This document shows positions 7,919-15,559 of a stretch of DNA of 37,336 nucleotides, piece after piece; the first letter of the stretch is position 1; each line of letters begins with the position of its first letter. The position numbers were made by a program, and so were the translations under genes. The DNA is from CAYNFT01 sp964396535 (lineage in GTDB: Bacteria; Chloroflexota; Dehalococcoidia; Dehalococcoidales; UBA2162), in contig CAYNFT010000010.1 of assembly GCA_964396535.1 (NCBI GenBank), positions 1-37,336 on the forward strand, given 5' to 3'. The notes below the pieces were generated by a model. The model had not been told where the DNA came from. It saw only the letters and a list, made by a program, of their open reading frames with translations, and ran no database searches.

Positions 7919-8965
7919 GTGGAATTGTCACCGGAAGAAAAGAGGAAAATCTATGAGGAAGAGAAGGCAAGGATTGAGGCAAGAGAGCAAATAGAGCAAG
8001 AGAAAAGAAAGATAGCTGATACAACCAGCACAGGTCTTTTACCAAATATAGCTGGATTATTGTGCTATATCGGTGGGTGGATAAGTGGCATCTTATTTTT
8101 TATTCTGGAACAAAAAAGCAACTGGGTTCGCTTTCATGCGGCACAATCCATAATTATCTTTGGCACTCTCACTGTTGCCGGCATTATTCTTGACTTGATA
8201 CCTGTAGTTGGTCACGCATTTTCCACTATTATATGGATTATCGGCTTTATATTATGGATAATCCTCATGGTTAAAGCCTACAAAGGTGAGCGGTACAAGG
8301 TAGCCTGGGCTGGTGATATTGCAGAGAAGATGGTTAGCTCATCAGGCATAACCTATGAATATAAGAAAACGCCGCCAGCATCGGAACCAACAGAAACTAT
8401 ACCCACTACTGGTATAGATTTCGGCAAGGAAATCGGCAGGAAAGTAGAAGAATATTTTAAGAGTAAAAGGGGAGGAAGGATAACCGCATCCGCTTTTGCC
8501 ATCGTCTGGAGCATCGTTTTGTTGATTTTCTTTAATTTCTTTAATGAATACGTAGCCTATTATTATTCAGAAACCGTGGGAAACGCTGTTACCTGGACAA
8601 GGCAGCCGTTCTTTACTAATGAAATTAATTTATGGTTGCCTATTCTTACTGCAACCTTGATAATATCCATTATAGGTCATATTGTTCTGATTATCTTTGA
8701 CAGGTATATTCTTCGTGAGGTCATCCATATCGTCATAGATGCTTTTGGGCTTGCCACAGTTATAACTCTCGTAACCGTCTTTCCTCTCGACTTTAGTGTG
8801 ATACCAAACACTTCAATAGCGAGTGGTGTGCATATAGGCGTTACTGTAACCCTGATTTGTATTTCAGTTGGAATAGGAATCGGAATATTGGTCAGGTCAA
8901 TAAAGCTGATTGTAAATGTGGCAAGGGGAATCTTAAGTTTCGAGGGAGGTGCAAATGACCAGTAA
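7919..8965 (+). CDS. DUF4870-like multi-pass membrane protein
   Basis: A 348-residue membrane protein starting at GTG 7919 behind a strong GGAGGTGG site. It opens with a charged, Glu/Arg-rich amphipathic or coiled-coil segment (about 3-40). A three-helix unit follows (about 42-120) with GLLCYIGGWISGILFFILE and RFHAAQSIIIFG, strongly like the DUF4870/Tic20-like family. A polar linker (about 130-185) leads to four more hydrophobic segments (about 190-340) that I do not recognise. Function is unknown for the family. The stop overlaps the next gene by 11 bases, so the two are probably cotranslated. Confidence 0.75.
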   Translation: MELSPEEKRKIYEEEKARIEAREQIEQEKRKIADTTSTGLLPNIAGLLCYIGGWISGILFFILEQKSNWVRFHAAQSIIIFGTLTVAGIILDLIPVVGHAFSTIIWIIGFILWIILMVKAYKGERYKVAWAGDIAEKMVSSSGITYEYKKTPPASEPTETIPTTGIDFGKEIGRKVEEYFKSKRGGRITASAFAIVWSIVLLIFFNFFNEYVAYYYSETVGNAVTWTRQPFFTNEINLWLPILTATLIISIIGHIVLIIFDRYILREVIHIVIDAFGLATVITLVTVFPLDFSVIPNTSIASGVHIGVTVTLICISVGIGIGILVRSIKLIVNVARGILSFEGGANDQ

Positions 8966-9215
8966 AAAACACTTCACCACTGAGGAAGCCAGGCAAATCG
9001 GAGAAAGACTAGGTATAGATTGGAGTAAGTTTGATGTAGAGCAATACAGGATGGGACTGGATGTTGAACTGGAGCATGGTTTAGCAGACCCTGATACCAA
9101 TGTCACCAATGATGACCCCATAATGACGGGTAAAATCGCTTTGGCTCATCTCAATGAGTTTCCCGATTACTATACCAGGCTGGAAATAATGGAGAGAGAA
9201 GCCGAAGGAAAATAA
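8955..9215 (+). CDS. DUF5661 family protein
   Basis: A small soluble acidic protein of 86 residues. HFTTEEARQIGERLGIDWSK and the later segments FDVEQYRMGLDVELEHGL, NVTNDDPIMTGKIALAHL and NEFPDYYTRL are characteristic of DUF5661, whose function is unknown. I choose the ATG at 8955 because GGAGG lies 6-7 bases before it; a GTG two codons earlier is part of that site. The start lies inside the end of the preceding membrane-protein gene (11-base overlap), implying coupling. Confidence 0.8.
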   Translation: MTSKKHFTTEEARQIGERLGIDWSKFDVEQYRMGLDVELEHGLADPDTNVTNDDPIMTGKIALAHLNEFPDYYTRLEIMEREAEGK

Positions 9216-9318
9216 AAAATATGTAAAAACATATGCTAGTGGAATCAAGCAGTCCAACTATGCTTCATGCCATCATTAAAATTTCAAAAAGTTACACCCT
9301 CAATGCCGTGTCATAATT

Positions 9319-9346
9319 GAATTCTGCACGGGCAGGAATTTTATTA
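9319..9346 (+). terminator. Possible terminator between convergent genes
   Basis: GAATTCTGC and GCAGGAATT can pair with one bulge around an ACGG loop, followed by TTTATTA on the plus strand. It lies between the DUF5661 gene and the end of the convergent CoA-transferase gene. The rest of the 9216-9351 spacer shows nothing else. Confidence 0.4.
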
Positions 9347-9351
9347 CCTTG

Positions 9352-10569
9352 TTACAGGATTATTTCCTGGTCTTTCAACTTGGCAATCTCTTCCCAGCCA
9401 TAGCCCAGCTCTAAAAGGATTTCCTCATTTTGCTGTCCTACCTCGGGGGCACTGGTTCTCACTTCAGCAGGATTCTGGATGAACTTAACCGGGGTGGCTA
9501 TGGTCTTTACCTCCGCTGCGGGATGATGCAGGTCAACAAAGAAATTGTTGACCTGGGCTTGAGGGTCAGCGACAACCTCCTCAGGGGATTGAATGCGCGA
9601 ATAGATAAAATCGTATCCCTTTAAAGTATTCTCCCATTCCTCTATGGTCTTAGTAGTAAAAAGCTCATCCAGGATGCGAATTAATTCCACGCAGTTCTCC
9701 ATCCGCACGCTCATATCAACGAATCGGGGGTCCTTGTCCAGTTCTGGTTTCCCTATAACCTTACAGAAGTTGGACCAATAACGGTCAGACTGAAGCATTC
9801 CCAGCGAAATCCATCGGTCGTCCTTGGTGCGGTAAAAGTTCCAAATTGGGTTTTGCTGTTCGGTACGGGCAGCTTTGGCCATCGGTCGACCTATAACGGC
9901 AGCCTCGATATCTAGAGCGAGGGTCCATACAGCAGAATGATACAGAGAAATCTCAAGCTCCTGTCCTTTACCTGTCTTTTCTCTGTGCAGCAATGCAGCC
10001 AGGACACCAGCAACAGCGTGGGGTGCAATCGTCCTATCCATCATACCTCCGCGTTGCATGGGCGGAGTCTCTCCCGGTTCACCTATCATATACTGAAATC
10101 CGGCGCGAGCCCAGGCCGCCACCCGGTCGTAGCCCCCCTCATCTTTAAGCGGGCCTTTCGTTCCATAGCCGCTAATAAAGGCAAAAATAAGCCCGGGATT
10201 AATCTCGCTGAGAGTAGCATAATCCACCTTGAGCTTTGTGAGCGTGCTCGCCTCATAGTTAGACATAAAAACATCAGCTTTCTTAATCAGCTTATGAATA
10301 ATCTCCTTGCCTGGCTCGGTTTTCAGGTCTAATGCCAGGCTCCTCTTATTTCTGTTAAGTATCTCAAACGCAAATTGCAAGCTACCACCGGTAAGTTTTA
10401 CCGATGTACTCGTACCCCGGACTCTGCGTGTCCCTCGCCACATATCCCCTGTAAGGGGTTCTACCTTGATTACCTCAGCTCCCCAATCAGCCAACCAGAC
10501 ACTAGCAGCTGGAATTGCCTCCATGTGCTCCATGGAAACTACTCTTAAACCTTCGAGTAGACCCGCCAT
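9352..10569 (-). CDS. CaiB/BaiF class III CoA-transferase, copy 1
   Basis: Class III CoA-transferases move CoA between acyl groups via an aspartyl intermediate. The 405-residue length is normal. Seen are the N-terminal GLRVVSMEHMEAIPAAS, the core WLADWGAEVIKVEPLTGD, NRNKRSLALDLK and ISGYGTKGP. The candidate catalytic Asp lies in RGGMMDRT (about residue 182), aligning with the Asp of formyl-CoA transferase, and GKGQELEISL follows. I choose the ATG at 10569 because AAAGGAG lies nine bases before it; an ATG six codons upstream overlaps that site. It lies downstream of a close paralogue, but its own promoter is at 10613-10641. Substrate is unknown; MFS carriers nearby might supply carboxylic acids (speculative). 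Confidence 0.93.
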   Translation of the reverse strand: MAGLLEGLRVVSMEHMEAIPAASVWLADWGAEVIKVEPLTGDMWRGTRRVRGTSTSVKLTGGSLQFAFEILNRNKRSLALDLKTEPGKEIIHKLIKKADVFMSNYEASTLTKLKVDYATLSEINPGLIFAFISGYGTKGPLKDEGGYDRVAAWARAGFQYMIGEPGETPPMQRGGMMDRTIAPHAVAGVLAALLHREKTGKGQELEISLYHSAVWTLALDIEAAVIGRPMAKAARTEQQNPIWNFYRTKDDRWISLGMLQSDRYWSNFCKVIGKPELDKDPRFVDMSVRMENCVELIRILDELFTTKTIEEWENTLKGYDFIYSRIQSPEEVVADPQAQVNNFFVDLHHPAAEVKTIATPVKFIQNPAEVRTSAPEVGQQNEEILLELGYGWEEIAKLKDQEIIL

Positions 10570-10612
10570 CTTATAAACTCCTTTCATTGTTTAGAAATTT
10601 ATTCAGTCTGTA

Positions 10613-10641
10613 AGTATACATCGTTAGCGATATTGGCACAA
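10613..10641 (-). promoter_or_regulatory. Promoter of CoA-transferase copy 1
   Basis: TTGTGC (10641-10636) and TATACT (10618-10613) with a 17-bp spacer on the minus strand. The same elements, spacing and flanking CAGACTG occur before copy 2 (11906-11934), so the promoter was duplicated with the gene. It lies just past the stop of copy 2. Confidence 0.65.
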
Positions 10642-10643
10642 GT

Positions 10644-11864
10644 TTACAGGATTGCTCCTTGCTCTTTCAGCCGGGCAATGTCTTCCCAGCTATAGCCCAG
10701 GTCCAAGAGGGTCAACTCATTGTCTTGCCCTACCTCGGGGGCGGAGGTTCTCACTTCAGCCGGGTTTTGGTGGAACTTAACCGGGGTGGTTACTACCTTA
10801 AATGTTCCTTGAGGATGAGGTAGGTCAGTAAAGAGGTCGTTGGCCAGGGCTTGAGGGTCAGTGGTAACCTCAGCAGGGGTTTGAACTCGCGCGTAGATTA
10901 AATCGTGTTCTTTAAAACGTTCATCCCACTCTGCTAAGGTCTTGGAGGCGAGAACTTCATCCATAATGCGAATCAGTTCCTCACAGTTTTCTTCCCGCAC
11001 CTCCATAGTGTTGAACCGGGGGTCATTTTCCAGTTCTGGTCTCTCTATAGTCTGACAGAAATCAGGCCAAAGAAGGTCGGATTGAAGCATTGACATCTGA
11101 AACCATCGGTCGTCCCTGGTTCGGTAGACATTATACAGGGGGTTTTTCGCCTTGGTACGGTCATCTTTGATAGCTGTTATGCCCACCAGAGCTGCCTCGA
11201 TGTCCAGAGCGAGGGTCCATACACCGGAGTGGAACAGAGAAACCTCCAGTTCCTGTCCCTTACCTGTCCTGTCTCTATGCAGGAGGGCGGCTAGGATACC
11301 GGCAATAGCATGTGGCGCGGCCACTCCCCTATCTATCATACCTCCGCGCAGCCTGGGTGGAGGGCTTCCCGGTTCACCTATCATATACTGCATCCCGGAG
11401 CGAGCCCACCCTGCTGCGTGGTCGAAGCCCCGCTGGTCTTTATCCGGTCCTGCCGACCCATAACCGCTGATGGTAGCGTAAACAATCTTGGGATTGACCT
11501 GGCTGAGGGTAGCATAATCTACTTTGAGCTTCTTGAGCGCATCTAATTCATAGTTGGACATGAAAACATCGGCTTTCTCAACAATCTTGTAGAGGATTTC
11601 TAAACCTGGCTGTGTTTTCAGATTTATTGCCAGACTCTTCTTGTTCCTGTTAAATAGCTGGAATGTCCAGTTCACATTAAAACCGCCAAGTTCTATCTCC
11701 GTCGTCATACCGTGGGCACCCTTTAGCCCCCGGAACATATCACCGGTAAGAGGCTCTACCTTAAGCACCTCAGCTCCCCAATCTGCCATCCAGAGGCTGG
11801 CAACAGGGATAGCTTCCATATGCTCCATGGCAACCACCTTCAAACCTTCGAGTACACCTGCCAT
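10644..11864 (-). CDS. CaiB/BaiF class III CoA-transferase, copy 2
   Basis: A 406-residue paralogue of the neighbouring gene. It has the same layout: GLKVVAMEHMEAIPVASLW, MADWGAEVLKVEPLTGD, NRNKKSLAINLK, ISGYGSAGPDK, the candidate catalytic Asp in RGGMIDRG, and GKGQELEVSLFHSG. The C-terminal VGQDNELTLLDLGYSWEDIA also matches copy 1. Differences cluster in the variable region (about 240-330). The two may form a heterodimer or serve different acyl substrates; both active-site regions look intact. The ATG at 11864 is preceded by AAGGAGACG. Its promoter is at 11906-11934. Confidence 0.93.
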   Translation of the reverse strand: MAGVLEGLKVVAMEHMEAIPVASLWMADWGAEVLKVEPLTGDMFRGLKGAHGMTTEIELGGFNVNWTFQLFNRNKKSLAINLKTQPGLEILYKIVEKADVFMSNYELDALKKLKVDYATLSQVNPKIVYATISGYGSAGPDKDQRGFDHAAGWARSGMQYMIGEPGSPPPRLRGGMIDRGVAAPHAIAGILAALLHRDRTGKGQELEVSLFHSGVWTLALDIEAALVGITAIKDDRTKAKNPLYNVYRTRDDRWFQMSMLQSDLLWPDFCQTIERPELENDPRFNTMEVREENCEELIRIMDEVLASKTLAEWDERFKEHDLIYARVQTPAEVTTDPQALANDLFTDLPHPQGTFKVVTTPVKFHQNPAEVRTSAPEVGQDNELTLLDLGYSWEDIARLKEQGAIL

Positions 11865-11905
11865 CTTATCGTCTCCTTGTTATTTGATTCCTACCCCAGT
11901 CTGTC

Positions 11906-11934
11906 AGTATACATCACCAGCAACTTTGGCACAA
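11906..11934 (-). promoter_or_regulatory. Promoter of CoA-transferase copy 2
   Basis: TTGTGC (11934-11929), 17-bp spacer, TATACT (11911-11906) on the minus strand, the same architecture and partly the same spacer sequence (CAA...GATG) as the promoter of copy 1. Confidence 0.65.
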
Positions 11935-11988
11935 TGCGTTTTTATACTTAAAATAGAATACAGGTTTTGTCAGGCTCCTTCTGGACAG

Positions 11989-12015
11989 GGTTATAAAAAT
12001 TAGTGGGGTGAGGTT
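11989..12015 (-). repeat. Solo end of the dispersed repeat, inverted copy
   Basis: This 27-bp segment is the exact reverse complement of 15587-15613. There the segment runs into a full palindromic repeat starting ACCCCATCCCCC; here the repeat body is missing. The remaining 12016-12078 holds the Nudix gene promoter. Confidence 0.8.
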
Positions 12016-12040
12016 AAAAAACAAACTTAATCTAAGCAGC

Positions 12041-12070
12041 TTGTACTGACTGTTTGGGAAATGTTACTAT
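12041..12070 (+). promoter_or_regulatory. Possible promoter for a leaderless Nudix mRNA
   Basis: TTGTAC (12041-12046), 18-bp spacer and TACTAT (12065-12070). The ATG at 12079 is only nine bases past the -10, so transcription would start at or within a base or two of the start codon. No ribosome binding site is present. The -35 match is weak. Confidence 0.4.
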
Positions 12071-12078
12071 AGATAGCG

Positions 12079-12657
12079 ATGCAGCAAAGACTGAAACAAG
12101 CCCTTTCTCAAAGGCGGAAGCGTCGTATTGTGGATGCCAGCCGGGTGGCATCGGCAGTTCTCATCCCTATCTTTTATAAAGAGGGGGAGTACTGCATTCT
12201 ATTTACCAAGAGGACGGATAAGGTAAAGGACCATAAAGGTCAGATATCCTTTCCCGGGGGAGCCTATGAAGAAGAGGATGGAGTGCTGACTAATACTGCC
12301 TTGAGAGAGTGTTCTGAGGAGATAGGACTGGCGGGTGAAGTGGTTGAAGTGCTGGGTGAGCTGGATGATATGTTCACCCTGCATACAGACTATATTATTT
12401 CCCCGTTTGTCGGCACCATCCCTTGGCCATATTCACTCAAGGCAGACGCAACGGAGGTCGATAAAATAATCGAGGTCCCGATTTCGGCGCTTCTTGATAA
12501 GGATTGCTTGCGTCAGGATACTGACCCTTTAAACGATGGACGGGTTTACGGCAATTTCTACTACTATCAGGGAGAAATAATCTGGGGAGCCACCGCCCGG
12601 ATACTAAGCCAGTTTCTGGATATCTGGGTTGAGGCGATAGAGAGTGAACCCAGATAA
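12079..12657 (+). CDS. Nudix hydrolase, CoA pyrophosphatase type
   Basis: A 192-residue Nudix protein of the CoA/acyl-CoA pyrophosphatase group (NudL, NUDT7/8-like), which cleaves CoA to phosphopantetheine and adenosine 3',5'-bisphosphate. The group's signature is visible: LFTKRTDKVKDHKGQISFPG at about residues 40-59, running into the Nudix box (GGAYEEED, then TALRECSEEIGL at about 73-84) with Mg-binding glutamates. The adjacent CoA-transferases fit a CoA-linked role, though they are on the other strand. The start is chosen at 12079 because an upstream extension is not supported; it has no Shine-Dalgarno and may be leaderless. A general Nudix role cannot be excluded. Confidence 0.85.
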   Translation: MQQRLKQALSQRRKRRIVDASRVASAVLIPIFYKEGEYCILFTKRTDKVKDHKGQISFPGGAYEEEDGVLTNTALRECSEEIGLAGEVVEVLGELDDMFTLHTDYIISPFVGTIPWPYSLKADATEVDKIIEVPISALLDKDCLRQDTDPLNDGRVYGNFYYYQGEIIWGATARILSQFLDIWVEAIESEPR

Positions 12658-12665
12658 AAACTGAC

Positions 12666-13031
12666 CTAAAATGTTAGCTGTTCTTCCACGGCGACCTTGA
12701 CCAGGTGGTTAATCGTTATTCCTCTGGCGGCAGATTCGGCGGCCATTTTATCGAATAGTTCTCCGCTCTCTATAATTTCTGCTGTTCCCCAGATTCGGCA
12801 GCCCTGCCGGGTTTCAGCGTTATAGACTATCGCCGATAACTTTGGATTTTCTCTAAGGTTAGCCAGGGTGTACATTCGACCGCCATCGGTGAAGATAACA
12901 TGCTCGTCATCTAGAACCCTGAACGAACCTCTGGGTGAGACGTTTGGCTTTCCATCCTTATCGGCTGTAGCCACCATTGCCGGACGAACCTCGCTAATTA
13001 TCTTCTTCACTTCATCACTTATCTTCGCCAT
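12666..13031 (-). CDS. Pyridoxamine 5'-phosphate oxidase-fold protein
   Basis: A 121-residue split-barrel flavin-binding-fold protein. VRPAMVATADKDGKPNVSPR and the later FTDGGRMYTLANLRENPKLS are typical of small PNPOx-like proteins that bind FMN or F420. The exact activity is unknown; it lacks the extra segments of true PdxH. I choose the ATG at 13031, which follows GAGGAGG; an ATG 19 codons upstream adds a Cys-rich extension with no family match. It is convergent with the Nudix gene, eight bases away. Confidence 0.8.
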   Translation of the reverse strand: MAKISDEVKKIISEVRPAMVATADKDGKPNVSPRGSFRVLDDEHVIFTDGGRMYTLANLRENPKLSAIVYNAETRQGCRIWGTAEIIESGELFDKMAAESAARGITINHLVKVAVEEQLTF

Positions 13032-13110
13032 ATTTAGACCTCCTCTTGTGATGTGGGGAATAGTAGCACAAATATCCTGAAAGCACAAGATAATTATGGT
13101 GGATTATTTT

Positions 13111-13342
13111 TAACCCCATCCCCCTTTCCCTTGATAAGGGGAAGGGGGAAGTTTTTAATAAGAGAGGCTTTGCCTCTCTTTAACTCTTCTTTCTTACGTT
13201 TCAAAGAGTGGGGGAAGAGAAGAAACAGCGGGACAAAGCCCCGCTGTTTCTGTCTCACGAGGAGTCGAAGAGGGGCGTTAGCCCCTCTTCAAACGAATTC
13301 TCCCCCTTCCCCTTACTAAGGGAAGGGGGTCAGGGGGATAGG
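13111..13342. repeat. Palindromic repeat element, copy A
   Basis: The left end reads AACCCCATCCCCCTTTCCC and the right end (13300-13342) is an imperfect inverted copy of it, so the element is bounded by inverted ends. Inside are several strong stems: AAGAGAGGC/GCCTCTCTT (13160-13180), GAAACAGCGGG/CCCGCTGTTTC (13222-13250) and a GAGGGGC/GCCCCTC stem near 13270-13290. No coding potential is convincing. Together with the flanking 13032-13110 and 13343-13397 this fills the gene-free stretch before the Trm112-like gene. Relatives are listed at five other places. Confidence 0.75.
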
Positions 13343-13382
13343 TTACAAAACTACCTCTTGAGATATCTTGAAAAGATAATTG

Positions 13383-13391
13383 TGGTATAAT
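13383..13391 (+). promoter_or_regulatory. Extended -10 promoter for the Trm112-like gene
   Basis: TGGTATAAT is a perfect extended -10 (TG at 13383-13384, TATAAT at 13386-13391). The ATG at 13398 begins seven bases later, exactly where transcription should start, so the mRNA would be leaderless. No well-spaced -35 is visible, as is usual for extended -10 promoters. Confidence 0.55.
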
Positions 13392-13397
13392 TGAGCT

Positions 13398-13580
13398 ATG
13401 AAAAAAGAGCTTATGGAGATTCTGGCCTGTCCGGTGTGCAAGGGGGAACTTGAGCTTACTGTGGACGAAGAGAATAAAGAGGAAATAGTCAGCGGCTCGC
13501 TCTATTGCCGGAAGTGCGATGAGCGCTATCCTATCGTGGATACCATTCCTAATCTGCTGCCGCCGGACCAGCGCGACTAA
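13398..13580 (+). CDS. Trm112-like zinc-ribbon protein
   Basis: A 60-residue protein of the Trm112/YcaR family: MKKELMEILACPVCKGELEL gives a C-x2-C pair at residues 11 and 14, and YCRKCDERYPIVDTIPNLLP gives the second C-x2-C pair and the conserved YPI-x-DTIPNLL ending. In eukaryotes Trm112 activates methyltransferases; the bacterial role is less clear. The gene has an extended -10 directly before its start and no Shine-Dalgarno. It stands between two palindromic repeats. Confidence 0.88.
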   Translation: MKKELMEILACPVCKGELELTVDEENKEEIVSGSLYCRKCDERYPIVDTIPNLLPPDQRD

Positions 13581-13590
13581 TCTAGGTATT

Positions 13591-13765
13591 AACCCCTTAC
13601 CCTTTAAGCACCCAGAAAAATCTGTGATTTTTCTGGGAACCCGCTTTATCCCTCTCCCCTTATGAAGGGGAGAGGGAAGAGAGTTTTTGAAAGGGGCTTT
13701 TCACCCCACAAAAACTAAGTTTTTGTGGGGGCCCCGTGTAAATGCCCCTTTTTATCCCCTAATAA
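13591..13765. repeat. Palindromic repeat element, copy B
   Basis: The element starts AACCCCTTACCC and contains two perfect hairpins: CCCAGAAAAATC/GATTTTTCTGGG (13611-13637, 12 bp) and CCCCACAAAAACT/AGTTTTTGTGGGG (13704-13730, 13 bp with a one-base loop), plus a CTCCCCTT...AAGGGGAG stem near 13660. It lies between the convergent Trm112-like and PTPS/QueD genes and may terminate both. Confidence 0.7.
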
Positions 13766-13769
13766 ACTA

Positions 13770-14141
13770 TTAATCAGGGCTGTACGCTACCCAGCTATCG
13801 GGAGATTCCCATACTTCAATACAGGAGAGAGAAACAGGGGCTCCAGCCAGCCTGGGTTCAAGCTCGGCATAGATTGTTGAGGCGATATTCTCTGAAGAGG
13901 GATTTATTTTATCAAAGGGCGGCACATCATTAAGGCAGGTGTGGTCGAAACGGGATAAAATATCATCCAGGTGCTGCTTCAGCACCGTGAAATCATAGGC
14001 CAAGCCTATTTCATTAACTTGCGAAGCTTTTAATTTTGCCACCACCTGATAACGGTGCCCGTGCAGTGCCTCACACTTGCCCTGATATTCCCTCAGGTAA
14101 TGGGCGGCATCAAAATGTTTCTCTACCGATACCTGATACAT
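13770..14141 (-). CDS. queD: 6-pyruvoyl/6-carboxy-tetrahydropterin synthase family
   Basis: A 123-residue COG0720 protein. Zinc ligands H14, H27 and H29 are visible, with catalytic-type C23 in KCEALHGH; FDHTCLND and CIEVWESPDSW supply the later active-site residues. The motif contains both the C-xxx-HGH pattern of QueD (queuosine precursor) and an E-xx-HGH pattern associated with PTPS-III, which replaces FolB in folate synthesis. Because it is the third gene of a folP-folK operon, nine bases after folK, a folate role is plausible alongside or instead of QueD. Which pterin it makes cannot be settled from sequence. RBS GGGAGG. Confidence 0.85.
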   Translation of the reverse strand: MYQVSVEKHFDAAHYLREYQGKCEALHGHRYQVVAKLKASQVNEIGLAYDFTVLKQHLDDILSRFDHTCLNDVPPFDKINPSSENIASTIYAELEPRLAGAPVSLSCIEVWESPDSWVAYSPD

Positions 14142-14150
14142 TATTCCTCC

Positions 14151-14648
14151 CTAGCTATTTTCCCACTTGAGCACACCCTGTGTCTCAGTTATGTCCTCTA
14201 GTAGCTCTCTGACCGTCTTGCCGTTTACCGGATGTACCAGGTCAGGAGCAATCTCGGCTAGAGGCACAAGAACAAAGGCTCTTTCTGTCAGTCTGGGATG
14301 AGGAATCACCAGTTCCTTGGTTTTAACTACCTGGTTACCGTAAAACAGGATATCTATATCAATAGGTCTTGGGGCGTTGGATTTGCCGCGTGCTCTACCC
14401 AGCTTCAATTCAAAGCCCTTAGCCAGAGTCAGCAGCTCTTTTGGTGCCAGCCTGGTGTAAACCTGACAAACCATGTTAAGAAATCGGGGCTGCTCGATAT
14501 TACCTATCGGCTCAGTATCGTATAGCGAGGAAACCTGCCCCACTTTCAATCTTTGTGACAGGAGGTCTATCGCCTTGTCCAGATGCTCCTGGCGGTTTCC
14601 CATATTTGAGCCAAGACCGAGATATACCGTTACTGGTTCAGAACTCAC
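14151..14648 (-). CDS. folK: HPPK (folate pyrophosphokinase)
   Basis: FolK (2-amino-4-hydroxy-6-hydroxymethyldihydropteridine pyrophosphokinase) transfers pyrophosphate from ATP to 6-hydroxymethyl-7,8-dihydropterin, the step before FolP. The 165 residues show the N-terminal VYLGLGSNMGNRQEHL, the pterin-binding region around SSLYDTEPIG, and the metal-binding signature ending RPIDIDILFYG, then VIPHPRLTERAFVLVPLAEI. The ATG at 14648 overlaps the folP stop by four bases (ATGA), so the two are coupled. It is followed nine bases later by the PTPS/QueD gene. Confidence 0.95.
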   Translation of the reverse strand: MSSEPVTVYLGLGSNMGNRQEHLDKAIDLLSQRLKVGQVSSLYDTEPIGNIEQPRFLNMVCQVYTRLAPKELLTLAKGFELKLGRARGKSNAPRPIDIDILFYGNQVVKTKELVIPHPRLTERAFVLVPLAEIAPDLVHPVNGKTVRELLEDITETQGVLKWENS

Positions 14649-15553
14649 TTGGCTTCCCTCCTAATAATAGTGTCGCTCATTCGGCATACCTGCACCATCT
14701 GCCGAACATCGTGAACCCGTACCATGTCAGCACCGTGGGCAATACCAATAGCTACGGTAGCTGATGTCGCCTCTAACCTCTGGTCGGGTGCTTGACCAGT
14801 CATAAACTTGCGTGAAGTTCCCAGCAAAATAGGTCTGACCAGAACCTTGAGCTCAGCCAAACGGCGGATAATCTCCAGATTCTGCTCAACACTCTTGCCA
14901 AAGCCAATACCCGGGTCAATGATAATATTCTGCTCGGCTATACCAGCCTCTATAGCCAGGCGAATGCTCCTTTCCAGACTGGAAATAACCTCAACTATTA
15001 TATCACGATACGTGGTGCTATCTCGTTGGTTGCTCATCAGGACGATAGGTACGCCAGCTTCGCTGGCTACCTGAGCTAGCTTCTTATCGCGCTTTAATCC
15101 CCAGACATCATTAATCATACTGGCTCCAGCCTTCAGCGCCTGACTTGCCATCTCTGACTTGTAGGTATCAATACTCAGTGGTACTGATACCTCCCTGGCT
15201 AACCTTTCCATGGCTGGTATCACCCGGCGTAGCTCCTCATCGGCTGGTATTGGTTGCGATTTGGGGCGAGTGGACTCGCCTCCAATATCCAAAATATCTG
15301 CTCCCTCAGCCACCAGGCGTTTCGCCTGAGCCACAATAGCCTCCATATCACCAGTTAACCCGTCCCCCGAGAAGGAATCGGGACTGAGGTTAAGGACACC
15401 CATCACATAGGTTCGTTCGCCCCACCTGAACTCAGTATCTCGACAACGGGTAGTAGCTAATGGTAAGTTGCTCTCCCCCAATTTACACCCCCGGCTGTGA
15501 AGGTTTAGGCTACTTAGAGAAATTTCGTCTCTATTGTAACATTCTATCGTCAC
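14645..15553 (-). CDS. folP: Dihydropteroate synthase
   Basis: DHPS condenses dihydropterin pyrophosphate with p-aminobenzoate. Seen are MGVLNLSPDSFSGDG (about 51-65), DILDIGGESTRPKS, PLSIDTYKSEMA, MINDVWGLK, IIIDPGIGFGKS and the C-terminal GIAHGADMVRVHDV. The 302 residues include about 40 unusual N-terminal residues. I keep the GTG start at 15553 because a promoter (15560-15588) is placed exactly for transcription to begin there. A TTG at 15481, preceded by GGGGGTG, is an alternative that would shorten the protein by 24 residues. It is the first gene of folP-folK-queD. Confidence 0.94.
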   Translation of the reverse strand: MTIECYNRDEISLSSLNLHSRGCKLGESNLPLATTRCRDTEFRWGERTYVMGVLNLSPDSFSGDGLTGDMEAIVAQAKRLVAEGADILDIGGESTRPKSQPIPADEELRRVIPAMERLAREVSVPLSIDTYKSEMASQALKAGASMINDVWGLKRDKKLAQVASEAGVPIVLMSNQRDSTTYRDIIVEVISSLERSIRLAIEAGIAEQNIIIDPGIGFGKSVEQNLEIIRRLAELKVLVRPILLGTSRKFMTGQAPDQRLEATSATVAIGIAHGADMVRVHDVRQMVQVCRMSDTIIRREAK

Positions 15554-15559
15554 TTATCA

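Noticed and set aside
13053..13390. Open frames of 60-88 codons across repeat copy A
   Set aside because: They run through hairpin-rich repeat sequence; composition follows the repeats, and no start signals or homology are visible.
13111..13765. Possible CRISPR-like array because of repeated GC-rich blocks
   Set aside because: The blocks are palindromes of uneven size and spacing, without regular repeats and spacers, and no cas gene is present.
14645..15553. folP as a fusion with an extra N-terminal domain
   Set aside because: The extra 40 or so residues show no domain pattern; they depend on the choice of the GTG start and may simply be a tail.
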